The position numbers and the translations under genes were made by a program. This document shows positions 1 through 6,671 of a DNA stretch of 15,207 nucleotides, in pieces (positions within the stretch are counted from its first letter, which is position 1; every line of letters begins with the position of its first letter). Under the pieces are notes generated by a model. It saw only the letters and a list, made by a program, of their open reading frames with translations, had not been told where the DNA came from and made no database searches. The DNA lies in NCBI GenBank assembly GCA_038223055.1, contig JBBRHF010000101.1, forward strand, positions 1 to 15,207. Direction: 5' to 3'. The stretch is from JBBRHF01 sp038223055 (GTDB lineage: Bacteria > Actinomycetota > Actinomycetes > JACCUZ01).

Positions 1-1
1 C

Positions 2-940
2 CTCACCGATCTCGCGCTGTCCCGAAGCGTGGTCGACCGCGCGGCCCACCATCGCGTCGACCGCGACTGGTTGGCCGCGGCGTGGGACGACCCCCGCACC
101 CGCGTGGTTCAGGTCGCGGCCGGTCGCGCCGCCGTGTCGGGCGAACCCCCGTCCCTGGTGCTCGATGGGCGGCCCGACAGCGACCCTGACCAGCGGTTCC
201 TGCTCGGGGTCGACGGCTCCGACGGCTCGGACGGCTCCGACGGCGGAGCGCCGGTCGCCTACTTCGCGGTGGACCTGACCGGGCGACTCGAGGTCGCCGA
301 GGACGACGCGGGCTGGCAGGGGCTGCGCGAGCTCGCCGGGGCACTCGACGACCGCGCGGCCGGCGTGCTCACGCATGCCGTCGCGCTGGCCAACTGGCAC
401 AGCACGCACACCCACTGCCCGCGCTGCGGTGCGCCGACCCGCATCGAGGCGGCCGGGCACCTGCGCCGCTGCGAGCGCGACGGCAGTGAGCACTACCCGC
501 GAACCGACGCGGCCGTGATCATGGCCGTCGTCGATGCCGAGGACAGGATCCTGCTCGGTCGCCACGTGCAGTGGCCCGAGGGCCGGTTCTCGACCCTCGC
601 GGGCTTCGTCGAGCCGGGGGAGTCCCTGGAGGCGGCCGTACGCCGCGAGGTCGCCGAGGAAGTGGGGATCCGCATCGGCGCCGTGCGCTACCTGGGCAGC
701 CAGCCGTGGCCGTTCCCATCCAGCCTGATGCTTGGGTTCTTCGCCACGGCGGAGTCGGTCGAGATCGACCGGTTTGACGGTGAGATCGCCGAGGCGCACT
801 GGTTCAGTCGTGCCGGGCTCGCCCAGGCGATCCGGGCGGGAGCGGTGCGCCCGTCGCCTTCAGTGTCGATCTCGCGGCGGCTGATCGAGCACTGGTACGG
901 CGGACCGCTCCCCGACCCCGGCCTGGCGCAGAGCGGGTAG
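2..940 (+). CDS. nudC: NAD+ diphosphatase NudC (Nudix hydrolase), 5'-partial
   Basis: NudC cleaves NAD(H) to NMN(H) and AMP, and family members also remove NAD caps from RNA. The frame is open to the window edge. The residues before the first GTG (position 29) still look like the family N-terminus (LSRSVVDRAA), so the true start probably lies upstream. Counting from the GTG at 29: zinc-ribbon residues C130, C133 and C148; the Nudix box at 192-214 (GFVEPGESLEAAVRREVAEE then VGI), which fits G-x5-E-x7-REV-x-EE-x-G-I; and the NADH-pyrophosphatase signature SQPWPFPSS at 224-232, which separates NudC from other Nudix enzymes. The usual fourth zinc cysteine is Asp (CERD, residue 151). A GSD repeat at residues 63-73 comes from a 9-bp tandem repeat at about 212-244. 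It belongs to the nudC/glutaredoxin/uvrD2/whiB7 block known from mycobacteria. Family assignment is very secure. Confidence 0.93.
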   Translation, partial: LTDLALSRSVVDRAAHHRVDRDWLAAAWDDPRTRVVQVAAGRAAVSGEPPSLVLDGRPDSDPDQRFLLGVDGSDGSDGSDGGAPVAYFAVDLTGRLEVAEDDAGWQGLRELAGALDDRAAGVLTHAVALANWHSTHTHCPRCGAPTRIEAAGHLRRCERDGSEHYPRTDAAVIMAVVDAEDRILLGRHVQWPEGRFSTLAGFVEPGESLEAAVRREVAEEVGIRIGAVRYLGSQPWPFPSSLMLGFFATAESVEIDRFDGEIAEAHWFSRAGLAQAIRAGAVRPSPSVSISRRLIEHWYGGPLPDPGLAQSG

Positions 941-952
941 CCGCCAGGCCGG
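918..952 (+). terminator. Hairpin spanning the nudC stop codon, candidate terminator
   Basis: A perfect 11-bp stem (918-928 with 942-952, arm CCGGCCTGGCG) encloses a 13-nt loop that contains the nudC TAG stop (938-940). No T-tract follows (TTCAGCAAG), so it is not a canonical intrinsic terminator. U-poor hairpins at gene ends are common in actinobacteria. The stem is directly visible; the termination role is inferred. Confidence 0.5.
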
Positions 953-1015
953 TTCAGCAAGCCCCCCTCCCCACCGCCCCCGAGCTCAACTGGGCCGCTC
1001 GATGTTCTTGATGAG

Positions 1016-2524
1016 TTGACCGGGAGGGGCAGAGACCTGGTCGCGCCGGGCTGGGCCGGGTCGCGGACCCTGGGGTTTGCGCTGCAGGTCGTCCCCGTCA
1101 TCGTCGCCGCCACGATCCTGGTGCTGCTCGTCATGGTCCGGATGTTTCGCATGGTGCGCAACGTGCAGGACCAGGCCACCACCGACGACCTGACCGGGCT
1201 GCCGAACCGGCGCATGCTCTATCTGCAGGCGGGTGAACGGCTCGCGGCTCCACAACGCCGACGCCAGGCTTTGCTGATGCTTGACCTCGATGGGTTCAAG
1301 GAGGTCAACGACTCCGTCGGCCACCACGCCGGCGACGAACTCTTGGTGCAGGTCGGCGCACGCCTGGGTCCGCACGTGCGGGCCGGCGACCTGCTCGTGC
1401 GCCTGGGAGGTGACGAGTTCGCGATCCTGCTCGAGGACGCCGGCTTGGCGGAGGCCGTTGCCGTTGCCGGCACGCTGTGCGCGTCACTCGCCGAACCGTT
1501 CCGGCTCGGGGGCATGGCCGTCCACACCGGCGTCAGCGTCGGGATCTCGTTGTTCCCCGAGCAAGGCGCCGACCTGAGCACCCTGCTGCGCAAGGCCGAC
1601 AGTGCGATGTACGCGGCCAAGGCCTCGGGTGGCCTCCATCTGTTCGGCAGCTCGGACGAGGACGGCACCGCCCGGCTGCGGACACTCGAAGAACTGAGGG
1701 TCGCCCTGAGCAACGACGAGCTCGTCCTGCACTACCAACCCCAAGGTCGACCTGCGCACCGGAGATGTTCAGAGCGTGGAGGCGCTCGTGCGCTGGAGCC
1801 ACCCGACCAGGGGCCTGCTCTACCCCGACAGCTTCCTGAGGTTGGTGGAAGATGCCGGCCTGCTGCGGACACGGGTGGCAGCGACCGACCGCGAGCCAGG
1901 CTGCGGCTTGGTCGAGCGCGATCGCCAGCACGAGCCGGGTCAGGGTGCGTTATCGACCTGATGCCCGAGCATGTCCAGCAGGCGGCTGAGGGCGATAAGC
2001 GGGTCACCGCAGCCGTCGGGGACGCGCGCAGCATCGACGAACCAGACTCTTCGGCGGACGTCGTCTTGCTTCTCGGCCCGCTCTATCACCTGGTCGATGC
2101 CGCCGATCGGCACGCCGCGTTGCGGGAGGCGCACCGGGTCGCGCGGCCGGGCGCCCTGATGGCGGCAGCGGGGGTCTCCCGCTACACCGGCCTGCTGGAC
2201 GCCGCTGCGCTGGGCCGGCTCGACGACCGTGCGGCGCCGATGCTTGCAGCCGTGGTGTCATCCGGGATGCACGACGTACGACTCGGGTTCACCACCGCAT
2301 ATTTCCACCCGCCCGAAGAGCGGGGCGAGGACGTACGCAGCGCCGGTTTCGTCGACGTCGAGGTCGACGGCGTGGAGGGCCCGATGTGGGTCACCGTGGA
2401 CGCCCACGGCATGGACGGGCTCGATGCCCTGCTGCCGAGCGCCCTGGCCTGCGCCCGAGCGGTCGAGCAGGACCCGGCCCTGATCGCCGCGAGCGCCCAC
2501 CTGCTCGCTGTCGCCAGACGGTGA
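1016..2524 (+). CDS. Chimeric ORF: GGDEF diguanylate cyclase domain fused to methyltransferase remnant
   Basis: One 502-codon frame joins pieces of two genes. Residues about 18-48 contain one membrane helix. Residues 55-212 are a GGDEF domain, which makes cyclic di-GMP from two GTP. It has TTDDLTGLPNRR, the signature GGDEF at 131-135 and an RAGD inhibitory I-site (122-125) five residues before it, so it looks catalytically intact. The start of an EAL phosphodiesterase domain follows (LRVALSNDELVLHYQP), then a frameshift near 1742. Residues about 244-311 are out-of-frame or inverted EAL sequence. From residue 312 the frame matches a class I SAM methyltransferase. The start is uncertain: TTG at 1016 is the first usual start, but the frame is open back to the nudC stop, so the original N-terminus may be lost. 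No good ribosome-binding site is seen. A membrane-bound cyclase could still be made, but the locus is best read as decayed. Confidence 0.55.
   Translation: MTGRGRDLVAPGWAGSRTLGFALQVVPVIVAATILVLLVMVRMFRMVRNVQDQATTDDLTGLPNRRMLYLQAGERLAAPQRRRQALLMLDLDGFKEVNDSVGHHAGDELLVQVGARLGPHVRAGDLLVRLGGDEFAILLEDAGLAEAVAVAGTLCASLAEPFRLGGMAVHTGVSVGISLFPEQGADLSTLLRKADSAMYAAKASGGLHLFGSSDEDGTARLRTLEELRVALSNDELVLHYQPQGRPAHRRCSERGGARALEPPDQGPALPRQLPEVGGRCRPAADTGGSDRPRARLRLGRARSPARAGSGCVIDLMPEHVQQAAEGDKRVTAAVGDARSIDEPDSSADVVLLLGPLYHLVDAADRHAALREAHRVARPGALMAAAGVSRYTGLLDAAALGRLDDRAAPMLAAVVSSGMHDVRLGFTTAYFHPPEERGEDVRSAGFVDVEVDGVEGPMWVTVDAHGMDGLDALLPSALACARAVEQDPALIAASAHLLAVARR
1701..1949 (+). pseudogene. Broken EAL phosphodiesterase domain (frameshift, inversion, truncation)
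   Basis: The EAL domain that would follow the GGDEF domain degrades c-di-GMP. It begins in the GGDEF frame (HYQP near 1730-1741). A run of four C at 1739-1742 then carries one extra base. Dropping it restores KVDLRTGDVQ, the EAL signature inside SVEALVRWSH, and FLRLVEDAGLL to about 1866. Beyond that the plus strand makes no sense as EAL, but the reverse complement of about 1868-1949 continues the domain exactly where expected (RTLTRLVLAIALDQAAAW, then LAVGR). The rest of the domain, including later metal-binding residues, is absent. The gene therefore has a frameshift, a local inversion and a 3' deletion. All three are read directly from the sequence; the comparison with the EAL consensus is from family knowledge. 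Confidence 0.7.
1949..2524 (+). pseudogene. SAM-dependent class I methyltransferase, N-terminally truncated
   Basis: This segment reads VIDLMPEHVQQA, a GDAR acidic motif, DVVLLLGPLYHL, REAHRVARPGALMAAAGVSR and an ordinary C-terminus ending at 2524. These match motifs II to post-III of a common actinobacterial class I methyltransferase. The N-terminal part with glycine-rich motif I, which binds S-adenosylmethionine, is missing. The sequence begins abruptly at the junction with the inverted EAL remnant. It stays open only because it is fused in frame to the GGDEF ORF. Without motif I it should not methylate anything. The substrate is unknown. Confidence 0.65.
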
Positions 2525-2543
2525 CTCTCCCCGCGGCGCACGG

Positions 2544-2927
2544 TTGCGGCGAGTCCGCACAGGCGACGCGCCTGTCGGCATACCAGAGCCTGGCTTCGCC
2601 AAGAATCCCCTGAAGGGGAGGGACGCCGTCGCGCTCATCGGCCTGGTGGCCGTCCTCGAAATCGAACTGCTCCTCGGCGGCCCGGACCCGCACCTGGCCG
2701 AGCGTTTCGTGCGCCGCGCCGTGTCCGACGGCCTGGTCGCTCAGGGAGCGACCGCGGCGGACCTGCGGTTCGCCCTGGCCAATCTCAACAATCGCCCGCG
2801 CTCCACGACTGGCGAGTACGACGACCCGAACAGGCCACACCACGGCCGATCCGAGCGCGGTTGGCGGCTGCGGAAGCGACGCAAGGTGCGTGACTGGTTC
2901 CAGTACGTCGAGCTTCGCGACGCGTGA
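2544..2927 (+). CDS. Hypothetical protein (127 aa), possibly a remnant
   Basis: I do not recognise this family. The frame begins at a TTG without a convincing ribosome-binding site, and its first 25 residues look like non-coding sequence. From about residue 26 (GRDAVALIGLVAVLEIELLL) there is a hydrophobic helix, then an amphipathic region (HLAERFVRRAVSDGLV), a segment DLRFALANLNNRPR and a basic C-terminus (RLRKRRKVRDWFQY). It lies between the methyltransferase remnant and a hypothetical gene on the opposite strand, so it may have been truncated at its 5' end. The core has normal coding character; the start is unreliable. Confidence 0.4.
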   Translation: MRRVRTGDAPVGIPEPGFAKNPLKGRDAVALIGLVAVLEIELLLGGPDPHLAERFVRRAVSDGLVAQGATAADLRFALANLNNRPRSTTGEYDDPNRPHHGRSERGWRLRKRRKVRDWFQYVELRDA

Positions 2928-2960
2928 CGGACGGTCCTGGGTTGGCTGAGAAAGGCCGCC

Positions 2961-3473
2961 TCACGGCTTCAGCCTGTGCCTCAGTTCGCCGACCAGACAC
3001 ACGATTCCGTATTTCCCTTTCCACCCGGGCCGACCGCGGATATCCAGAGTTGGCTCGAGCACCGAAGTTGTCTGATCGCTATTCTCGACTTCCGGCCACG
3101 GAGCCCCCAGTTCGTCCATGACGAAATCCTGCAAGTGCGACAACACGTCTACGGTGAGAGTTGCGACATTGTCCATCGGCTCGACGCTCGCGACGTTGTT
3201 ATCGATCTTCAGCAGCAGTCTGTGTCGACCGGGGGCGTCAGGATCAACCCATCCGCACAGATCCTCGATGATTGTCGCAGACTCTTCGTCGAGGTTATCC
3301 GGGTCAAGCTCCATGAGGCGCACATCAACCGTGTCGACCGGCGTTCCGCTGAAATCAACCAGCGCGGACGCCAGAATGCGATCCCAGCCCTGACGAGTTA
3401 TTGGGATCGTCTGCCTCTTACTCTCTACCACCCTCAAGAATGGCACTTGAGATCGAAAAGCGGTTCCATCCAT
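2961..3473 (-). CDS. Hypothetical acidic protein (170 aa)
   Basis: The family is unrecognised. The ATG at 3473 gives MDGTAFRSQVPFLRVVES and a soluble, acidic protein. It is rich in Asp and Glu (RLMELDPDNLDEES, WVDPDAPGRHR), has a central hydrophobic segment (NVATLTVDVLSHLQDFV) and the end DELGAPWPEV. No signal peptide or membrane helix is seen. A plus-strand frame at 2976-3500 covers the same DNA, but its product lacks a sensible composition, so I prefer the minus strand. The ribosome-binding site is weak. The DNA is visibly less GC-rich than its neighbours, with ATT, AAA and TTT codons, which may mean recent acquisition. Its neighbours give no functional clue. Confidence 0.55.
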   Translation of the reverse strand: MDGTAFRSQVPFLRVVESKRQTIPITRQGWDRILASALVDFSGTPVDTVDVRLMELDPDNLDEESATIIEDLCGWVDPDAPGRHRLLLKIDNNVASVEPMDNVATLTVDVLSHLQDFVMDELGAPWPEVENSDQTTSVLEPTLDIRGRPGWKGKYGIVCLVGELRHRLKP

Positions 3474-3656
3474 GTCCGCCGCTTGTCGCTGTCCGCTTGA
3501 TGCGCGGAGCCTAGCCCCCCCACTAGGCGCCCCGATAAGCGCGCTGCACGAGCCGCCCTCGCGCGGCCGCGAGCGAGGAAAGATGACGGACAGTTCGGGT
3601 TCACCCTGCCGTTCACGACCTTGGGAGGGGGCGGCCCGTTGCGGCGCCGTGGCTGA
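3474..3656. other. Intergenic gap, nothing convincing
   Basis: This 183-bp gap lies downstream of the small membrane-protein gene and upstream of the hypothetical gene, both on the minus strand. It contains a small hairpin (CTCGCG and CGCGAG, near 3558-3573) and C- and G-rich runs. I found no credible gene, T-tract terminator or clear promoter. Confidence 0.4.
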
Positions 3657-3911
3657 TCACGTGCGGTTGCGTGCCCTGCGACCCCGGAGGACGTCTGCGG
3701 CCAGTCGGGCCAGCGCCACCGTGATGAGCACGTATCCGATCAGCAAGATCAGTCCGCCGCCGATGTCCGTGGGGGCGCCTATCTCGCCGATGTGGAAGCC
3801 GCTGAGGACGGCGTAGAGACCGACGAGCGCGAGCCCCCCCAGCAAAATGGCACGCGTGAGGCGCCGCCGCGCGGTCGACCGTGGAGGTAAGTGAACCGGG
3901 GATGTCATCAT
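3657..3911 (-). CDS. Small membrane protein with two predicted transmembrane helices
   Basis: The protein is 84 aa. A basic N-terminus (PRSTARRRLTR) precedes a first helix (AILLGGLALVGLYAVLSGF), a short loop with HIGEIGAPTDIGG, and a second helix (GLILLIGYVLITVALARLAA). The end is positively charged (RGRRARNRT). I chose the ATG at 3911 because it follows a purine-rich AAGGGTGG on the minus strand; a second ATG lies directly after it at 3908. The frame is open further upstream to 3986, but those residues look non-coding. It is on the same strand as the glutaredoxin gene, 108 bp downstream of it, so they may be cotranscribed. The family and role are unknown. Confidence 0.65.
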   Translation of the reverse strand: MMTSPVHLPPRSTARRRLTRAILLGGLALVGLYAVLSGFHIGEIGAPTDIGGGLILLIGYVLITVALARLAADVLRGRRARNRT

Positions 3912-4019
3912 GTCGCCACCCTTGCTGGCCCAGCGCCTGAGCGCGTGAGTACTTCTGCTCGGCAGCGACGACGATTGCCGGTGCACTTCCGTGGCTGCCG
4001 GACCGCCAGGGGAGGTCGG

Positions 4020-4298
4020 TCAGGCGGCGAGCTTGTTCTTGACCTGGGCCAGGCTGGGGTTCGCGATCGCCGAGCCGTCGGGGAAGACCACGGTGGGCAC
4101 CGTCTGGTTGCCGCCGTTGACCGACATGACCAACTCCGCGGCGGCAGGGTCGTGCTCGATGTCCACCTCGACATAGGTGATGCCCTCGCGGTCCATCTGC
4201 GACTTGAGGCGACGGCAGTAGCCGCACCAGACGGTGCTGTAGATCGTGACCGCGCCGGACACCGACACCGAACCGGGCTCTGAGACCATGCTGGACAC
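4020..4298 (-). CDS. mrx1: Mycoredoxin-type glutaredoxin (WCGYC)
   Basis: This small thioredoxin-fold protein carries the motif TIYSTVWCGYCRRLKSQM. Mycoredoxins use the N-terminal Cys of CGYC to reduce mycothiol mixed disulfides in the actinobacterial cytosol. The cis-proline is in QTVPTVVFPDG. I take the GTG at 4298 as start because AGGAGAG (minus strand, 4310-4304) sits five bases before it. The ATG at 4289 would place that site about 14 bases away, too far. This gives 92 aa, close to the size of M. tuberculosis Mrx1 (Rv3198A), which also lies between nudC and uvrD2. It is divergent from uvrD2 with 137 bp between the starts. Assignment is by motif and gene order; NrdH-like function is less likely given the context. 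Confidence 0.88.
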   Translation of the reverse strand: MSSMVSEPGSVSVSGAVTIYSTVWCGYCRRLKSQMDREGITYVEVDIEHDPAAAELVMSVNGGNQTVPTVVFPDGSAIANPSLAQVKNKLAA

Positions 4299-4303
4299 CG
4301 AAA

Positions 4304-4310
4304 CTCTCCT
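4304..4310 (-). promoter_or_regulatory. Shine-Dalgarno fixing the mycoredoxin start
   Basis: The minus strand reads AGGAGAG, five bases from the GTG at 4298. This supports that start over the downstream ATG at 4289 and over the longer open frame to 4331. Confidence 0.65.
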
Positions 4311-4423
4311 AGGCTGGGCAAGCGAGAACATCCCCGGGCGGCGCGAGATCGCCCGCCTCTACGTGTCCTGCAACGCGCCCGGGGACTGGGGACTTCCCGG
4401 CACGCGACGTCGGTGCGGGCTGT

Positions 4424-4438
4424 CACAATCTTGCGGTG
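4424..4438 (+). promoter_or_regulatory. Candidate -10 box for a leaderless uvrD2 mRNA
   Basis: CACAAT at 4424-4429 resembles a SigA -10 hexamer. It ends six bases before the GTG start at 4436, so transcription would begin at or next to the start codon. No Shine-Dalgarno precedes the GTG, and no clear -35 box is seen. Leaderless mRNAs are common in actinobacteria. This is inference from spacing. Confidence 0.4.
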
Positions 4439-6520
4439 ACCGACAACCGCGCCGACGACGTCCTTGCGGCGCTGGACCCCGAACAGCGCGAGGTCGCGAC
4501 CGCGCTCACCGGGCCGGTGTGCGTGCTCGCAGGCGCGGGCACCGGCAAGACCAGGGCCATCACCGCCCGGATCGCTTACGGCGTGCACAGCGGTGTCTAC
4601 GTCCCGCAGCGCGTGCTGGCGGTGACGTTCACGGCGCGGGCGGCCGGTGAGATGCGGGCCCGGCTGCGCACGCTCGACGTCGCCGGCGCGCAGGCCCGAA
4701 CCTTCCACGCCGCCGCGCTCCGCCAGCTGCGCTACTTCTGGCCCCGCTTCGTCGGCGGCGAGCTCCCACGGCTGGCCGAGCACAAGGCCGGGCTGGTGGC
4801 CGAGGCGGCCGGGCGGCTGCGGCTGCGCGCCGACCGAGCCACCGTGCGCGACCTTGCCGGCGAGATCGAGTGGGTCAAGGTGACCCTGACGTCCCGCCAC
4901 GACTACGAGGTGGCCGCGAGCAAGGCCGGCCGGATGCCGCCGGCCGGGCTGGACGCGGCGATGGTGACCCGCCTGCTCTCGACGTACGAGGAGGTCAAAC
5001 GCGATCGCGGTGTCATCGACTTCGAGGACGTCTTGCTCTACGCCGTGGGCCTGCTCGACGACCATCCCGAGGTCGCGGCGGCGATCAGGGAGCAATACCA
5101 GCATCTCGTGGTCGATGAATACCAGGACGTCAGCCCCCTTCAGCAGGCCCTGCTGGACCAGTGGCTCGGCGGGCGCGACGACGTGTGCGTGGTCGGGGAC
5201 CCCAACCAGACCATCTACACCTTCGCCGGCGCGTCACCGGAGTTCCTCCTCGGGTTCCCCCGTCGCCATCGCGATGCGACGGTGGTGCGACTTGTGCGTG
5301 ACTACCGATCCACGCCGCAGGTGGTCGCCTTCGCCAACACCCTCATGCAGGCGTCCGCCGAGGCCAGGCGCACCCGGCTCGAGCTCGTCGCCCAGCGGCC
5401 GCCTGGGCCCGCTCCCGACCTGGTCGAATACTCCGACGAGGCCGCCGAGGCCGGTGGCGTCGCTCGGCGGATCGCCGCGCTGGTCGAGGCCGGCACCAAG
5501 GCCGGCGACATCGCCGTGCTGTTCCGCACCAACGGGCAGAGCCAGACCTATGAGCAAGCCCTCGCCGACGAGGGTGTCGCCTACGTCCTGCGTGGCGGCG
5601 AGCGCTTCTTCGAGCGGCCGGAGATCCGCGAGGCGCGGCTGCTGCTCGGCGGCGCGGCGCGCTCGGCGCACAGCGGCGAGCTCGACCCCGACCTGTCAGC
5701 CACCGTGCGGGGAGTGCTCAGCGGCAACGGGTGGGCGGCATTCCCGCCGGCCGGTGCCGGCGCCGTGCGCGAGCGGTGGGAGTCCCTCGCGGCGCTGGCC
5801 CGGCTCGCCGAAGACATCGCGACGACCCGCCCGGGCGCGACCCTGTCCGACTTCGTGGCCGAGCTCGACGAGCGGGCTGCGGCCCAGCACGCGCCGGCGA
5901 TCGACGGGGTGACCCTCGCCTCGCTGCACGCCGCCAAGGGACTGGAGTGGGACGCCGTCTTCATCGTCGGAGCCACCGACGGCATGATCCCGATCACCTA
6001 CGCCGACACGCCCGGGTCGGTCGAGGAGGAGCGCCGCCTGCTCTATGTCGGAGTGACCCGGGCACGCGAGCGGCTCACCGTCTCCTGGGCCCTCGCCCGG
6101 GCACCTGGCGGTCGCGGGACGCGACGACCGTCGCGGTTTCTCGACGGCCTGCTGCCGCGCCTGGATGCCCCCGGCGCGCCGGGCGCGCCGGGGGCCAAGC
6201 GACGCAAGGGAGCGGCGGTCTGCCGGGTCTGCGGGCGCCCGGCAGCCACCGTGCTGGCCCGCAAGCTCGGGCGCTGTGAGGACTGCCCGTCCTCCTACGA
6301 CGAGGGGCTGTTCACCCGGCTGCGCGAGTGGCGGGCCGGGCAGGCCAAGAACGCCAGCGTGCCGGCCTACGTCGTGTTCACCGACGCGACCCTGGTGGCG
6401 ATCGCGGAGAGCCACCCCACCAACGACGCGGCCCTAATCGCGATCTCCGGGATCGGCCGCGGAAAGCTGGACAAGTACGGCGCGGACGTGCTCGCCATCT
6501 GCACCGCGAACGACGGCTAG
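4436..6520 (+). CDS. uvrD2: ATP-dependent DNA helicase UvrD2 (SF1A)
   Basis: This is a 3'-5' DNA helicase of 694 aa, near the size of mycobacterial UvrD2, which acts in DNA repair. Superfamily 1 motifs run in order: Walker A GAGTGKT (33-39), Walker B in VVDEYQDVSPLQQALLD, motif III GDPNQTIYTFAGA, motif IV RLVRDYRST, motif V TLASLHAAKGLEWDAVFI and motif VI EERRLLYVGVTRARERL. After a proline-glycine-alanine linker (PGAPGAPGA, about 577-586) comes the UvrD2 hallmark: a tetracysteine module (C596, C599, C614, C617) and an HRDC domain (about 622-690, ending GIGRGKLDKYGADVL). These two C-terminal modules set it apart from UvrD1 and PcrA. The gene diverges from the mycoredoxin gene and reads toward whiB7. 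The GTG start is supported by the immediate N-terminal fit (LAALDPEQREVA). Confidence 0.95.
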   Translation: MTDNRADDVLAALDPEQREVATALTGPVCVLAGAGTGKTRAITARIAYGVHSGVYVPQRVLAVTFTARAAGEMRARLRTLDVAGAQARTFHAAALRQLRYFWPRFVGGELPRLAEHKAGLVAEAAGRLRLRADRATVRDLAGEIEWVKVTLTSRHDYEVAASKAGRMPPAGLDAAMVTRLLSTYEEVKRDRGVIDFEDVLLYAVGLLDDHPEVAAAIREQYQHLVVDEYQDVSPLQQALLDQWLGGRDDVCVVGDPNQTIYTFAGASPEFLLGFPRRHRDATVVRLVRDYRSTPQVVAFANTLMQASAEARRTRLELVAQRPPGPAPDLVEYSDEAAEAGGVARRIAALVEAGTKAGDIAVLFRTNGQSQTYEQALADEGVAYVLRGGERFFERPEIREARLLLGGAARSAHSGELDPDLSATVRGVLSGNGWAAFPPAGAGAVRERWESLAALARLAEDIATTRPGATLSDFVAELDERAAAQHAPAIDGVTLASLHAAKGLEWDAVFIVGATDGMIPITYADTPGSVEEERRLLYVGVTRARERLTVSWALARAPGGRGTRRPSRFLDGLLPRLDAPGAPGAPGAKRRKGAAVCRVCGRPAATVLARKLGRCEDCPSSYDEGLFTRLREWRAGQAKNASVPAYVVFTDATLVAIAESHPTNDAALIAISGIGRGKLDKYGADVLAICTANDG

Positions 6521-6555
6521 ACGACCAGCCCGCCGGCCAATCTCACCCGGATCGC

Positions 6556-6594
6556 AATAATCGATTGCACTAGACCGGGGGCACCCCCTAACCT
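6556..6594 (+). promoter_or_regulatory. whiB7 promoter with WhiB7-type AT-rich element
   Basis: AATAAT (6556-6561) lies exactly 3 bp before a -35 box TTGCAC (6565-6570). An 18-bp spacer leads to a -10 box TAACCT (6589-6594, fitting TANNNT). WhiB7 is known to activate SigA promoters by docking its AT-hook in AT-rich DNA 3 bp upstream of the -35 box, including its own promoter. In otherwise very GC-rich DNA this is a clear match, so positive autoregulation is expected. Confidence 0.75.
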
Positions 6595-6671
6595 TTCGGC
6601 AACGGTCTTTCCCGGCCGGTCCGAGCAAGTCAGCGGCCCGGCCGCCACGCACAGACGAGGAGGTGACTGAC

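Noticed and set aside
1866..1949. Invertase-driven phase-variable switch
   Set aside because: No inverted repeats of useful length at the breakpoints, no recombinase gene nearby, and the EAL domain is truncated in either orientation.
2976..3500. Plus-strand ORF of 174 aa opposite the hypothetical gene at 2961-3473
   Set aside because: Its composition is erratic and it mirrors the minus-strand frame, which gives a more protein-like acidic product starting at ATG.
3908..5104. Long minus-strand ORF (398 aa) across the mycoredoxin and uvrD2 genes
   Set aside because: It is antisense to well-supported genes and its product is low-complexity, as expected for open antisense frames in GC-rich DNA.
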